Source of the DNA: Chitinophaga ginsengisegetis
GTDB lineage: Bacteria > Bacteroidota > Bacteroidia > Chitinophagales > Chitinophagaceae
Assembly (NCBI RefSeq): GCF_900168065.1
Contig: NZ_FUZZ01000001.1
Span: 3,158,623-3,222,622 of the forward strand
DNA: 64,000 nucleotides
Reading direction: 5' to 3'
Shown here: positions 27,195 through 35,989 of the stretch, piece after piece
Layout: every line of letters begins with the position of its first letter
How positions within the stretch are numbered: position 1 is the stretch's first letter
Position numbers and translations under genes: made by a program
The notes under the pieces: generated by a model
Seen by the model: only the letters and a program-made list of their open reading frames with translations
What the model was told of the DNA's origin: nothing
Database searches by the model: none

Positions 27195-28259
27195 TCAGGC
27201 TAACTCATTCTCAAACAACTCGTGGAGTTTCTGCTGCAGCAGTTTTTTATCGGGCAGGATCGTCTGATACTCAGCAATAACGGCAGGAGAAAGGTTTCTG
27301 CTGAGGGCAAACTCTACTATCTCATTATTTTTCTCTTTGCAAAGCAAAATGCCCACGCTCGGGTTCTCGTGCGACTTCCTGACATTCCGGTCCAGCGCTT
27401 CGAGATAGAAATTCAGTTTGCCAATATACTCCGGCATAAACTCCGTGGCTTTCAGCTCAAAAGCCACCAGGCAATGCAACTCCCGGTGATAAAACAACAG
27501 GTCGATGTAGAAGTTAACGCCGCCTACCATGATCTTAAATTCCTGGTCCATGAAAATGAAGTCCTTTCCCAGTTCGAGGACAAAGGTTTTAATTTTATGG
27601 ATAAGCGCTTTTTGTAAATCGCTTTCATTGTGTGGTTCGGGGAGGTTGAGGAATTCGAAAACGTAGCTGTCTTTGAAGCCAACAGAAGTTTTTTGTGGCT
27701 TATTTGTTATCCTTTCCTGAGAGGGATAATTACCTAACAGTATTCTTTCATACAGGCTACTCTTTACTTGTCGTTCCAGCTCTCTTAAGGAATAGCTCTC
27801 ATTAATACATAGCCGAATATAAAATACTCTCTCTTCATTTCTTTTAACTTTCTCCAACAATACAATGTGGTGAGACCAGGATACCTTAACCAACAACGTA
27901 TTACGAATATGCTTAAATTTCGCCGACACTGTTGGCGAAATTATACTTAGTTGATTATCAATATGATTAGCCCCTTCAATATCCGAAAGTAAGTTTAAAT
28001 CGGCCATATAAGTTTCATAAAAAAGTTTCATTTTATATAGCCCTCGATTACTAAACCCTTTCAATTCGGGATGATGCCTGGCAATAAAATCAGACAGCTC
28101 TTTAATTGTTCCACTTCCCCAGATGTTACTTTGCATTTTTTCATGAATGTGCTCCCCAACTTTCCAATAAAGATTGATCATTTCAACATTCACCATTCGC
28201 TGGGCACTAATTCTGGATCGCTGAATAAGCGTTACAATTTCTGCAAATTGATGTGTCAT
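27195..28259 (-). CDS. DUF1016 (YhcG-like) PD-(D/E)XK nuclease family protein
   Basis: 354 residues. The N-terminal DUF1016 helical domain (residues 1-~125: INLYWKVGEHIHEK, ELKGFSNRGLYKMKLFYE, then WSHHIVLLEKV near 130-140) is followed by a C-terminal nuclease domain with the PD-(D/E)XK pattern FYIDLLFYHRELHCLVAFELK (D, E and K in order) and LNFYLEALDR. Such proteins are metal-dependent nuclease-like and often occur near restriction systems or mobile DNA. None is seen here. Between the domains the residues ISPTVSAKF are encoded by a 27-bp near-palindrome whose perfect copy lies 120 nt upstream of the start codon. The flanks, particularly the 5' side, are A+T-rich, which fits acquisition by transfer. 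Confidence 0.9.
   Translation of the reverse strand: MTHQFAEIVTLIQRSRISAQRMVNVEMINLYWKVGEHIHEKMQSNIWGSGTIKELSDFIARHHPELKGFSNRGLYKMKLFYETYMADLNLLSDIEGANHIDNQLSIISPTVSAKFKHIRNTLLVKVSWSHHIVLLEKVKRNEERVFYIRLCINESYSLRELERQVKSSLYERILLGNYPSQERITNKPQKTSVGFKDSYVFEFLNLPEPHNESDLQKALIHKIKTFVLELGKDFIFMDQEFKIMVGGVNFYIDLLFYHRELHCLVAFELKATEFMPEYIGKLNFYLEALDRNVRKSHENPSVGILLCKEKNNEIVEFALSRNLSPAVIAEYQTILPDKKLLQQKLHELFENELA
27916..27942. repeat. 27-bp near-palindrome inside the DUF1016 gene
   Basis: AATTTCGCCGACA-C-TGTTGGCGAAATT pairs at 12 of 13 positions (the exception is a G-T pair). It is read in frame as ISPTVSAKF between the two protein domains. It differs from the perfect copy at 28378-28404 at two positions. 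Confidence 0.85.
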
Positions 28260-28377
28260 AAAATTTAGATTTTTGTATGTAAGAAATAAAAAACAGTTTC
28301 TCAGTTTCTTAATTTTCCGAACAACAGTGGGTACTTTTCATCACTATCAATTCAAAAACATATTATAAATATTTTTA

Positions 28378-28404
28378 AATTTCGCCGACAGTGTCGGCGA
28401 AATT
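28378..28404. repeat. Perfect 27-bp palindrome upstream of the DUF1016 gene
   Basis: AATTTCGCCGACA-G-TGTCGGCGAAATT is a perfect odd palindrome (13 of 13 pairs), 119 nt upstream of the DUF1016 start. A near copy lies inside that gene. It could be an operator, a recognition site or a mobile palindrome. Confidence 0.9.
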
Positions 28405-28571
28405 ATATTACTTTATTAATCAATAATTTACGCATTACATATACGTAATTAACATTATCCATTCCAGGTATTCTAACTACTTTTCATTTTCCAATAAATA
28501 ATTTTTATTCAATTGATAATAAGTCACTTATGAATATTCTTATCAAAAAACCTCCTTGCCAATTGGTTTTC

Positions 28572-28600
28572 TAATTGTGCCATCAGTGGTAGCACAATTA
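28572..28600. repeat. 9-bp inverted repeat TAATTGTGC / GCACAATTA
   Basis: Perfect 9-bp arms with an 11-nt spacer in otherwise featureless A+T-rich DNA. No T-run is close enough to call a terminator. It may be an operator. Confidence 0.5.
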
Positions 28601-28888
28601 CATCTAACTGAAAATCAATAATTTAAAAAAATAAACCTCCAATAAATCAAAGAACTACCATCGATCACTTTGATCATCCAATAATCGACAAACACACTAA
28701 AACAAAATTCATCCAGGGGGTAGAAAAGTGAAGAATAACATCTCTCGGAAATCAACAAAACAACCAGGGCAAACAAAATCCACGTACGCAAAGGAACAAA
28801 CAAACCATACACAATCCTTATTCATTTTATTCATTGATCGCGCCATGATTAATATGTGTATGAACAGCTCAAAACAATAAGTTAAACC

Positions 28889-28896
28889 TATCTTTG
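28889..28896 (+). promoter_or_regulatory. -7 promoter box of pbpC
   Basis: TATCTTTG matches the Bacteroidota -7 consensus TAnnTTTG, 20 nt before the pbpC ATG. No convincing -33 element is seen. Confidence 0.5.
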
Positions 28897-28915
28897 AACG
28901 CGCATAAAAAAAGTA

Positions 28916-31312
28916 ATGAAGTTCGATACCCTTAAACAATGGTGCATCAAAAAAAAGTGGTGGCTCGCTGCCACAGCTGTTGTGCTCATTGCCTATTATT
29001 TTTGTTTACCCAAACAACTCTTTACCAGCCCCACTTCCTATGTGCTGGAGGACAGCAACGGTGATCTGCTGAATGCCAGCATCGCACCGGATGGACAGTG
29101 GCGGTTTCCGTACAATGCGCATGTACCGGATAAATTTGAAAAGTGTATCGTTGCCTATGAAGACAAACGTTTTTATTATCACTGGGGCATAGATCCCATC
29201 GCTATAGGCCGGGCCGTTAACCAAAACGCCCGCGGTAGAAAAGTAGTAAGCGGTGGCAGCACTCTCACCATGCAGGTGATACGCCTGTCGCGCAATCAGC
29301 CCCGTAATATCTGGCAGAAAATGATGGAGGCGGTGTTGGCTACCAGGCTGGAATTTGCGGCCTCTAAAAAGAAGATTATCGCTTTATATGCTGCCAACGC
29401 TCCTTTCGGAGGCAACGTAGTGGGACTGGAAGCTGCCGCCTGGCGATACTATGGCCGCAAAGCAGATTTGTTGTCGTGGGGCGAAATGGCTGCACTGGCC
29501 GTATTACCTAATAGCCCGGCGCTGGTACATCCCGGCCGTAACAGGGTAACGTTACTGAATAAACGAAATCAGCTGCTGAATAAATTGTACCGTCAGCATA
29601 CCATCGATAGCATTACCTGCCAACTGGCAAAAATGGAACCTCTGCCGGATCAGCCGTTGCCATTGCCGCAGGAAGCGCCACACCTGCTGGATCTGTTCCG
29701 CCGCGACTATCAGCAACAAAAAACAGACGAACCTACCCGCATCAAAACAACCCTGCAGGCAGATCTGCAACATAATGCCACCGCCATCGCCGAACGTTAT
29801 CACAATGCTTATAAGGCCAACGGCATCAACAACGCCGCAGTGCTGGTACTCGACGTAGAAACCGGTAATACCCTTGCCTACGTAGGAAACATTTATCACC
29901 CTTCAGACCCGGAGCTGGAAAGTCATGTAGATATTGTACAGGCGAGAAGAAGTCCCGGTAGTACATTGAAGCCCATACTCTATGCTGCCATGCTCAATGA
30001 TGGCCTGATATTGCCCAATACGCTGATTCCTGATATTCCCACACAGATAGCCGGTTATTCGCCGCAAAATTTCGACCTGGGTTACGATGGCGCAGTACCG
30101 GCCTCCCGTGCGCTGGCCAGATCTCTCAATATCCCGGCCGTGCGCATGCTGCAGCAATACCGCTACGAACGGTTTCACTCCCTGCTGCAGAAAATGGGAA
30201 TCACCACGCTGAACAAACCGGCCGATCATTATGGTTTATCACTGATCCTTGGCGGAGGCGAAACCACTCTCTGGGAAATGTGCGGCATGTACGCCAGCAT
30301 GGCCCGCACACTGATACACATGGATCAGTACAAAGGCAAATACGATATGGATGACATTCATCCTCCCAATTACCGGCTCAATATTCAACACCCGTCGAAA
30401 TATGGATTGAGTAAAGATGGACTGCTGGATGCAGGCTCAATCTGGTACGCCTTTCAGGCGATGACCGAAGTAATGCGGCCCGGCGAAGAATTGCTGTGGC
30501 AGCAATTCTCTTCTTCACAGCGCATCGCCTGGAAAACAGGCACCAGCTTCGGCTTCCGCGATGGATGGGCCATTGGCGTAACACCACAATATGTAGTAGG
30601 CGTATGGGTAGGAAATGCAGACGGAGAAGGTCGTCCCGGCCTGATAGGCGTATCCACTGCAGCCCCCATCCTGTTTGATGTATTCCGGTTACTGCATACC
30701 AGCGGCTGGTTTAGCACACCCTATCAACAACTGAAAAAAATTGAAGTATGCCGCAAAAGCGGATTCCGCGCCGGCGAACTATGTGATGAAAAGGATTCTA
30801 TTTATGTACCGGCAGCCGGCATCAGGGCGGGCGTGTGTCCGTACCACCAGTTGGTTCATCTCGACAGAACCGGCCAGTGGCGCGTAACGGAAGCCTGCGA
30901 ATCCCCCTCGCTCATGCAACATAAATCGTGGTTTGTATTGCCGCCTTCACAGGAGTACTACTACCGCAGCAAAAACTACTATCAGCAGCTGCCACCCTAC
31001 AAGCCGGATTGCCTGGCATCACTGGGGCAGGATAAAGCACCTATGGAACTGATTTATCCAAGACCAGGCGCACGTATATTCGTTCCCGTTGAAATCGACG
31101 GAAAGCCCGGGCAAACGATCTTTACCGCCACCCACCGCAACAATGCCACTAAAATATTCTGGCACCTGGATAACAACTTTATAGGCGCAACCACAGAGTT
31201 TCACCAGATGGCACTGCACCCGGCAGCAGGTAAACATATCATTACACTGGTTGATGAAAACGGCGAGAGGATAGAACAATCATTTGAAATTTTAGATAAA
31301 GAGAGAGAATAA
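28916..31312 (+). CDS. pbpC: Penicillin-binding protein 1C
   Basis: 798 residues. An N-terminal membrane anchor (WWLAATAVVLIAYYF) precedes the glycosyltransferase family 51 domain with AYEDKRFYYHWGIDP and GGSTLTMQVIRL. The transpeptidase domain has S349-T-L-K352 (SPGSTLKP), SLN in ARSLNIPAVR and K540-T-G in WKTGTSFGFRDGWAIG. A C-terminal BiPBP_C-type domain follows. It polymerises and cross-links peptidoglycan in the periplasm. PBP1C is the usual partner of alpha-2-macroglobulin lipoproteins, and the A2M gene is 3.9 kb upstream on the same strand with three minus-strand genes in between. It has its own promoter box and a strong terminator. Confidence 0.95.
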   Translation: MKFDTLKQWCIKKKWWLAATAVVLIAYYFCLPKQLFTSPTSYVLEDSNGDLLNASIAPDGQWRFPYNAHVPDKFEKCIVAYEDKRFYYHWGIDPIAIGRAVNQNARGRKVVSGGSTLTMQVIRLSRNQPRNIWQKMMEAVLATRLEFAASKKKIIALYAANAPFGGNVVGLEAAAWRYYGRKADLLSWGEMAALAVLPNSPALVHPGRNRVTLLNKRNQLLNKLYRQHTIDSITCQLAKMEPLPDQPLPLPQEAPHLLDLFRRDYQQQKTDEPTRIKTTLQADLQHNATAIAERYHNAYKANGINNAAVLVLDVETGNTLAYVGNIYHPSDPELESHVDIVQARRSPGSTLKPILYAAMLNDGLILPNTLIPDIPTQIAGYSPQNFDLGYDGAVPASRALARSLNIPAVRMLQQYRYERFHSLLQKMGITTLNKPADHYGLSLILGGGETTLWEMCGMYASMARTLIHMDQYKGKYDMDDIHPPNYRLNIQHPSKYGLSKDGLLDAGSIWYAFQAMTEVMRPGEELLWQQFSSSQRIAWKTGTSFGFRDGWAIGVTPQYVVGVWVGNADGEGRPGLIGVSTAAPILFDVFRLLHTSGWFSTPYQQLKKIEVCRKSGFRAGELCDEKDSIYVPAAGIRAGVCPYHQLVHLDRTGQWRVTEACESPSLMQHKSWFVLPPSQEYYYRSKNYYQQLPPYKPDCLASLGQDKAPMELIYPRPGARIFVPVEIDGKPGQTIFTATHRNNATKIFWHLDNNFIGATTEFHQMALHPAAGKHIITLVDENGERIEQSFEILDKERE

Positions 31313-31390
31313 AGGAAAAATGCAGCTTATCCCCACCAGCAGTAGTTATTATTTCAAAGAAGGCGTTTTGCATTTCAAATAAAAAAGTTA

Positions 31391-31428
31391 AACGGCCGGT
31401 TCAAAATTGTTGAACCGGCCGTTTTTAT
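31391..31428. terminator. Bidirectional terminator between pbpC and rarA
   Basis: AACGGCCGGTTCA pairs perfectly with TGAACCGGCCGTT over 13 bp around a 7-nt loop. It has A-rich sequence before and TTTTTATT after, and lies between converging genes. Confidence 0.9.
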
Positions 31429-31430
31429 TC

Positions 31431-32687
31431 TTAATAATTATATTTCTCCTTCCACAAACTCTTCAGGTAATTCCTCAGCTCATTTTCACGCGGGTTATTT
31501 CCCGGATCATAAAACTTCGTTCCTTTAATAGCGTCCGGCAGAAACTCCTGTATCACAAAATTATTTTCATAACTATGTGCATACGCATATCCTTTGCCAT
31601 AGTCCATTTCCTTCATCAATTTCGTAGGGGCGTTCCTGATATGCAAAGGTACCGGCAGATCACCGGTTTTAGCTACCACCGACTGCGCCGCGCTGATAGC
31701 GGCAACGGCTGCATTGCTTTTGGCCGAAGCAGCCAGGTAGGTAACGCATTGCGACAGGATAATCCTCGATTCAGGAAAGCCTATCAGGTTTACCGCCTGG
31801 AAACAGCTGGTGGCCAGCAATTGCGCATTGGGATTGGCGTTGCCGATGTCTTCCGAAGCCAGGATCACCAATCTGCGGGCAATAAATTTCACGTCTTCAC
31901 CACCGTCGATCATCCTGGCGAGATAGTACAATGCCGCATTGGGATCACTTCCCCGGATGGACTTAATAAACGCGGAAATAATGTCGTAATGCTGCTCTCC
32001 TTTTTTATCGTATATGGCTACCCGTTGCTGGGCGATGTCCATTACTTTCTTGTCTGTAATCACAATCGGATCTTCCCGTAAAGTGGTTACCACCAGCTCA
32101 AAAAGATTAAGCAATTTACGGGCATCTCCGCCGGAGATGTTAAACAGCGCACTGGTTTCCTTGATTTCAATATGTTTGCTGCGCAGCCACTCATCCCGTT
32201 CCATTGCCTGTTGCAATAGCTGCATCAGCTGATCGTTGCCGAGAGGTTTCAGCACATACACCTGGCTGCGGGATAACACCGCCGCATTCACTTCAAAAGA
32301 TGGATTCTCGGTAGTCGCGCCGATAAGGGTGATAATCCCTTTTTCCACAGCACCCAGCAGGGCATCCTGCTGCGATTTATTAAACCGGTGGATCTCATCA
32401 ATGAATAACACCGCGTGCTGCTGCCGCCTTGCCATCTCTATCACTTCCCTCACTTCCTTTACCCCGGCCGATATAGCACTGAGTGTGTAAAAAGGAACCT
32501 GTAATGTATGTGCAATAATGTTGGCAATAGTTGTTTTCCCAACACCGGGAGGACCCCACAAAATCATGGAAGGGATCATTCCCTGCTCTATCGCTTTTCT
32601 TAAAATACTGTCCTTGCCGGTAAGATGTTCCTGCCCCACCAGTTCATCCAACGTTACCGGTCTTAGCCGCTCCGCTAATGGTTGCAT
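31431..32687 (-). CDS. rarA: Replication-associated recombination protein A (MgsA/RarA AAA+ ATPase)
   Basis: 418 residues. It begins with MQPLAERLRPVTLDELVGQEHL. The AAA+ core follows: Walker A GPPGVGKTT (about residues 45-53), Walker B LFIDEIHRFNKSQQD, sensor 1 GATTENPSFEVN and arginine finger LLSRSQVY (here VLSRSQ). The MgsA C-terminal tetramerisation domain has SDPNAALYYLARMIDGGED and RNAPTKLMKEMDYGKGY. RarA acts at stalled or gapped replication forks. It is the last gene of a three-gene operon behind a truncated haemoglobin gene (15-nt gap) and a membrane protein gene. Confidence 0.95.
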   Translation of the reverse strand: MQPLAERLRPVTLDELVGQEHLTGKDSILRKAIEQGMIPSMILWGPPGVGKTTIANIIAHTLQVPFYTLSAISAGVKEVREVIEMARRQQHAVLFIDEIHRFNKSQQDALLGAVEKGIITLIGATTENPSFEVNAAVLSRSQVYVLKPLGNDQLMQLLQQAMERDEWLRSKHIEIKETSALFNISGGDARKLLNLFELVVTTLREDPIVITDKKVMDIAQQRVAIYDKKGEQHYDIISAFIKSIRGSDPNAALYYLARMIDGGEDVKFIARRLVILASEDIGNANPNAQLLATSCFQAVNLIGFPESRIILSQCVTYLAASAKSNAAVAAISAAQSVVAKTGDLPVPLHIRNAPTKLMKEMDYGKGYAYAHSYENNFVIQEFLPDAIKGTKFYDPGNNPRENELRNYLKSLWKEKYNY

Positions 32688-32702
32688 ACTACACTTATTG
32701 GT

Positions 32703-33134
32703 TTATTGTTTATTGCCCGGGTTAACGAGCGGAATTTGTTTGTCTGAATCAGGACGGTTGACCTGGTTCATTTTAAACGACATGATCCCTTTTACGGACC
32801 GGGCGCGGGTAACCGCCAGTGTGGCTTTCTCTCCCGTAAAATTTTCGGCTACAGTGGCCTCAAACAGTTGCAGCCAGCGGTCAAAATAGGCAGGCTCCAA
32901 TGGAATCAGCTTGTTCAGCTTAAAATGAGGATCCATCACATTCCCTTTATAATTGCCACCATCCAGCAACAGCCCTTCCCAAAAATTATACATGATGGGC
33001 AGGTGATGTGGCCAGTCGACCTTCGCCACATCATTAAAAATAAAGCCGATCACATCATCTGTCTTTACTTTATCATAAAAACTGTCTACCAGTAATATGA
33101 TATCATTTCTGTTGGCTATCTCCCGCTTTTCCAT
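32703..33134 (-). CDS. Group III truncated haemoglobin
   Basis: 143 residues from ATG 33134 (MEKREIANRND). The longer frame to 33191 would overlap the upstream gene and start with a basic, unfamiliar segment. Group III trHb features are visible: VDSFYDKVKTDDVIGFIFND (helices A-B-C), WPHHLPIMYNFWEGLLL (helix E region), PHFKLNKLIPLEPAYFDRWLQLF with the proximal His in DPHFKL, and the C-terminal helix. It probably binds haem and O2, NO or peroxide in the cytoplasm. It sits 11 nt after the membrane protein gene and 15 nt before rarA, so the three are probably cotranscribed. Confidence 0.88.
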   Translation of the reverse strand: MEKREIANRNDIILLVDSFYDKVKTDDVIGFIFNDVAKVDWPHHLPIMYNFWEGLLLDGGNYKGNVMDPHFKLNKLIPLEPAYFDRWLQLFEATVAENFTGEKATLAVTRARSVKGIMSFKMNQVNRPDSDKQIPLVNPGNKQ

Positions 33135-33145
33135 AACTCCGTTTT

Positions 33146-33652
33146 TTATTCTTCCTTTTCTTCGTTCCTGCCGCTCTGTAACTGCAGCCACTGGCGGAGG
33201 TAACGGAACGACAGTACAATATTCAACGTAAACAAACTGCCCATCACCAGCAGGAACACACCTATTGGCGCTACCAGCGTTTGCTTAACCGCTGCCTGTT
33301 GATCGGCCGGTAAATTATCAATCTCCGCTTTCATCTGCTCCGGCGTAACCAGCAAAATGGTTAACCCCGACAAAATGAGCAGGATAGAAAATATCAGTCC
33401 CACCGTACCCATAAACCTCATGCCTCCCGGTGTGCTCTCCTTCAGGGGAATTTCCGGCAATAGCAGGCTCCGCTGAAGATATAATGATAAAACGCTATGG
33501 ATAAAACAGGCGCCCATCGAAAGCAGGGATACAATTGATCCAAAGTTCGTACCCAGAAAAAGTACGCTGGACAAGAGCATGAACGTGAAAATGCCGGATA
33601 TCATCAATACTATAGCCGTGGTAACCCTGTACAATTTAAACCTGAAATCCAT
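33146..33652 (-). CDS. Small integral membrane protein, unknown
   Basis: 168 residues with four predicted transmembrane segments (ATAIVLMISGIFTFMLL-like at 12-30, IVSLLSMGACFIHSVLSLYL, TVGLIFSILLILSGLTILLV, APIGVFLLVMGSLFTLNIVL), a charged loop between TM3 and TM4 (PEQMKAEIDNLPADQQ) and a charged C-terminus (SGRNEEKEE). I recognise no family. It is the first gene of the operon with the truncated haemoglobin and rarA, and is divergent from the M13 peptidase gene across 158 nt. Confidence 0.75.
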   Translation of the reverse strand: MDFRFKLYRVTTAIVLMISGIFTFMLLSSVLFLGTNFGSIVSLLSMGACFIHSVLSLYLQRSLLLPEIPLKESTPGGMRFMGTVGLIFSILLILSGLTILLVTPEQMKAEIDNLPADQQAAVKQTLVAPIGVFLLVMGSLFTLNIVLSFRYLRQWLQLQSGRNEEKEE

Positions 33653-33810
33653 TTATATGTTAATTTACGTAACACAAACCTACCTAATTATTCAGAGATT
33701 CCGGGATTTGATCAACAACAGCCATCACAGCGGGGATTGCCGTTCATAAAAAACCCTTCATGCAACCTGACCCGTTTTCCATAACTTAGAATACTAAACC
33801 TGTTTTAAAT

Positions 33811-35871
33811 ATGAACAAAACCAATGCGGTAAAACTACCGTTGCTGGCTGCCATCGTTACACTCGCAGCCTGCAATTCAAACAGTTCCTCGCAGCAGGCG
33901 GAAACGGCCGACACCACAAAGGTGCCCGCTTTTAACCTGGCTGATATCGATTCTTCCTACAAAGCCTGTGATGATTTTGACAATTATGTGAATGGTAACT
34001 GGAAAAAAAACAACCCCATCCCTTCTACAGAAAGCCGCTGGGGAGCGTTTAACGTGCTCGATAAAGAAAATAAGGAAGTTCGCCTCAAAGGGATCATTGC
34101 TGAAATCACCAGCAAAACAGACCTGAAAAAAGGTACAGAAGAACAACAGATCGCCGACTACTACTCTTCTTTCCTGGATACCGCTACCATCGAACAACGC
34201 GGCATCACCCCGCTGCAACCTTATCTGGATAAGATTGCAGCCGTTAAAACACTCGCCGACTGGGCCAGCGTAACTGGTGAACTCCAGAAAATCGGGGTAT
34301 CTACCTTTACCGGTTTTGGCGCAGAAGCAGATGCCAAAAACAGTAAAATGAATATCCTATACCAGGGACAGGACGGTCTGAGCCTCGGTGAAAAAAGCTA
34401 CTACGAAAGACAGGATTCCGCTACCAAAAATGTACGCAGCGAATTTGTTAGTCACGTTGATAAAATGTTTAAACTGGCAGGTTTCCCTGAAGCCAACGCG
34501 GGAAAAACAATCCTCGACTTTGAAACCAAACTCGCCGCTATTCAGCTGAGCAATGTAGAACTCCGCGATCCCGTTAAAACCTATAACAGGGCCGCATTCT
34601 CAGAACTGAAAACACTGGCGCCTGATTTCGATTGGGAAAACTTTGCCGCTAAACAGGATATCAAAACCGATACCCTCGTACTTCAGAACAAAGCCTATCT
34701 CACCAAAGCCAACGCGCTCCTGAAAGCTACCCCGCTGGAAACACTGAAAACATATTCCAAATGGCAGCTGCTCGGCCAGTTCGCCGGTTATTTACCATCT
34801 ACCTTTGATAATGAAAACTTTCATTTCTACGGTACAATAATGACAGGTAAAAAATCGCAGAAAACCCGCGCAGAACGTGCTATCCGCTCTACCGACGGAA
34901 AAATGGGCATGCCGCTGGGTAAACTGTTTGCCAAAAAATATTTCCCGGAAAGCAGCAAACAGAAAGTGTCCGAGATGATCGAAAATGTGCGTAAAGTATA
35001 TGGCGAAAGAATCGATAAACTCACCTGGATGGGCGATTCTACCAAACAAATGGCACACAAAAAACTCGCTTCCTTTACCTATAAAATCGGTTACCCCGAC
35101 AAATGGAAAGACTACTCTTCCATCAATATAGAAAAAGGGAAACTGGTGGAAAATGTAATAGCAGCAAGCTTATACGTACACAAAGAGAGTGTTGATAAAA
35201 TAGGTAAACCGGTAGATAAAAGCGAATGGGGTATGACACCTCAAACGGTAAACGCATACTACAACCCGTTAAACAACGAAGTAGTATTCCCTGCAGGTAT
35301 CCTCCAGCCGCCTTTCTACAACCCTAATGCAGACGACGCCATCAACTACGGTGGTATCATTGCCGTTATCGGCCACGAATTTACCCACGGCTTCGACGAC
35401 CAGGGTTCACAGTTCGATGCAGACGGTAACCTGAAAAACTGGTGGACAGAAGCCGACCGTAAGAACTTCGATAAACTGACCAAACGTTATATCGACTACT
35501 TCAGCGGCCTCGAAGCACTGCCTGGTTTCAAAATCAACGGCGCCTTAACCATCGGTGAAAACGTAGCCGACCTGGGTGGTTTAACACTGGCCTATCACGC
35601 ACTGGTAAAATCGTTTGAAGGCAAAGGTGAACCCAAACCTATCGATGGATTTACCTGGCAGCAGCGTTTCTTCCTGGGCTGGGCACAGGTATGGCATGGC
35701 AACATCACAGATGCCGCCCTGCGCAACCAGATCCAGACAGATCCTCACTCGCCGGCAAAATTCCGTATTAACGGACCGCTGCCTCACCTGGCTGAATTCC
35801 AGGCTGCATGGGGCTGCACTCCCGGAAGTAAAATGGTATTACCGGAAGCAGAACGTGTAGTGATCTGGTAA
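33811..35871 (+). CDS. M13 family metalloendopeptidase (neprilysin/PepO-like) lipoprotein
   Basis: 686 residues with a lipobox (TLAAC, Cys about residue 21). An N-terminal M13 domain (CDDFDNYVNGNWKKNNPIP, SRWGAFNVL) is followed by the gluzincin catalytic domain: HEFTH near residue 520 with GFDDQGSQFD, and the third zinc ligand Glu in GENVADLGGL near 583. The family's C-terminus is WGCTPGSKM followed by VVIW. M13 peptidases cut short peptides. The lipid anchor and signal sequence place it in the periplasm or outer membrane. A large-loop hairpin with a T-run follows. Confidence 0.93.
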   Translation: MNKTNAVKLPLLAAIVTLAACNSNSSSQQAETADTTKVPAFNLADIDSSYKACDDFDNYVNGNWKKNNPIPSTESRWGAFNVLDKENKEVRLKGIIAEITSKTDLKKGTEEQQIADYYSSFLDTATIEQRGITPLQPYLDKIAAVKTLADWASVTGELQKIGVSTFTGFGAEADAKNSKMNILYQGQDGLSLGEKSYYERQDSATKNVRSEFVSHVDKMFKLAGFPEANAGKTILDFETKLAAIQLSNVELRDPVKTYNRAAFSELKTLAPDFDWENFAAKQDIKTDTLVLQNKAYLTKANALLKATPLETLKTYSKWQLLGQFAGYLPSTFDNENFHFYGTIMTGKKSQKTRAERAIRSTDGKMGMPLGKLFAKKYFPESSKQKVSEMIENVRKVYGERIDKLTWMGDSTKQMAHKKLASFTYKIGYPDKWKDYSSINIEKGKLVENVIAASLYVHKESVDKIGKPVDKSEWGMTPQTVNAYYNPLNNEVVFPAGILQPPFYNPNADDAINYGGIIAVIGHEFTHGFDDQGSQFDADGNLKNWWTEADRKNFDKLTKRYIDYFSGLEALPGFKINGALTIGENVADLGGLTLAYHALVKSFEGKGEPKPIDGFTWQQRFFLGWAQVWHGNITDAALRNQIQTDPHSPAKFRINGPLPHLAEFQAAWGCTPGSKMVLPEAERVVIW

Positions 35872-35896
35872 TAATTACCGGCAACTATTATATAGC

Positions 35897-35963
35897 ATTA
35901 CGGATTTGTTGGAAGAAGTGTGACAAGTTCACCATCTCCCCGCAAATCCGTAATTCTTTTTTA
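35897..35963 (+). terminator. Terminator after the M13 peptidase gene
   Basis: ATTACGGATTTG (35897-35908) pairs perfectly with CAAATCCGTAAT (35943-35954), followed by TCTTTTTTAT. The 34-nt loop can itself form a small GTG/CAC stem. It also lies just upstream of the YHS lipoprotein gene, so a leader role is possible. Confidence 0.7.
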
Positions 35964-35989
35964 TCAATACCTTCGTTAAAAAAATACGT

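Larger units (their letters stand above)
28260..28915. other. 656-nt A+T-rich gap between the DUF1016 gene and pbpC
   Basis: No convincing gene. The two short minus-strand frames here (65 and 76 residues) have no plausible start site or family look. The region holds the perfect 27-bp palindrome at 28378-28404, a 9-bp inverted repeat at 28572-28600, and the pbpC promoter at its right end. It is visibly more A+T-rich than the flanking genes on the pbpC side. Confidence 0.7.

Noticed and set aside
28615..28939. Two short hydrophobic minus-strand ORFs upstream of pbpC (65 and 76 residues)
   Set aside because: A+T-rich DNA often gives hydrophobic chance frames; no ribosome-binding site, and the longer one overlaps the pbpC promoter and start.
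31407..32081. 224-residue plus-strand ORF opposite rarA
   Set aside because: It is a shadow of the clearly identified rarA gene; its sequence has no family features and it would overlap the terminator.
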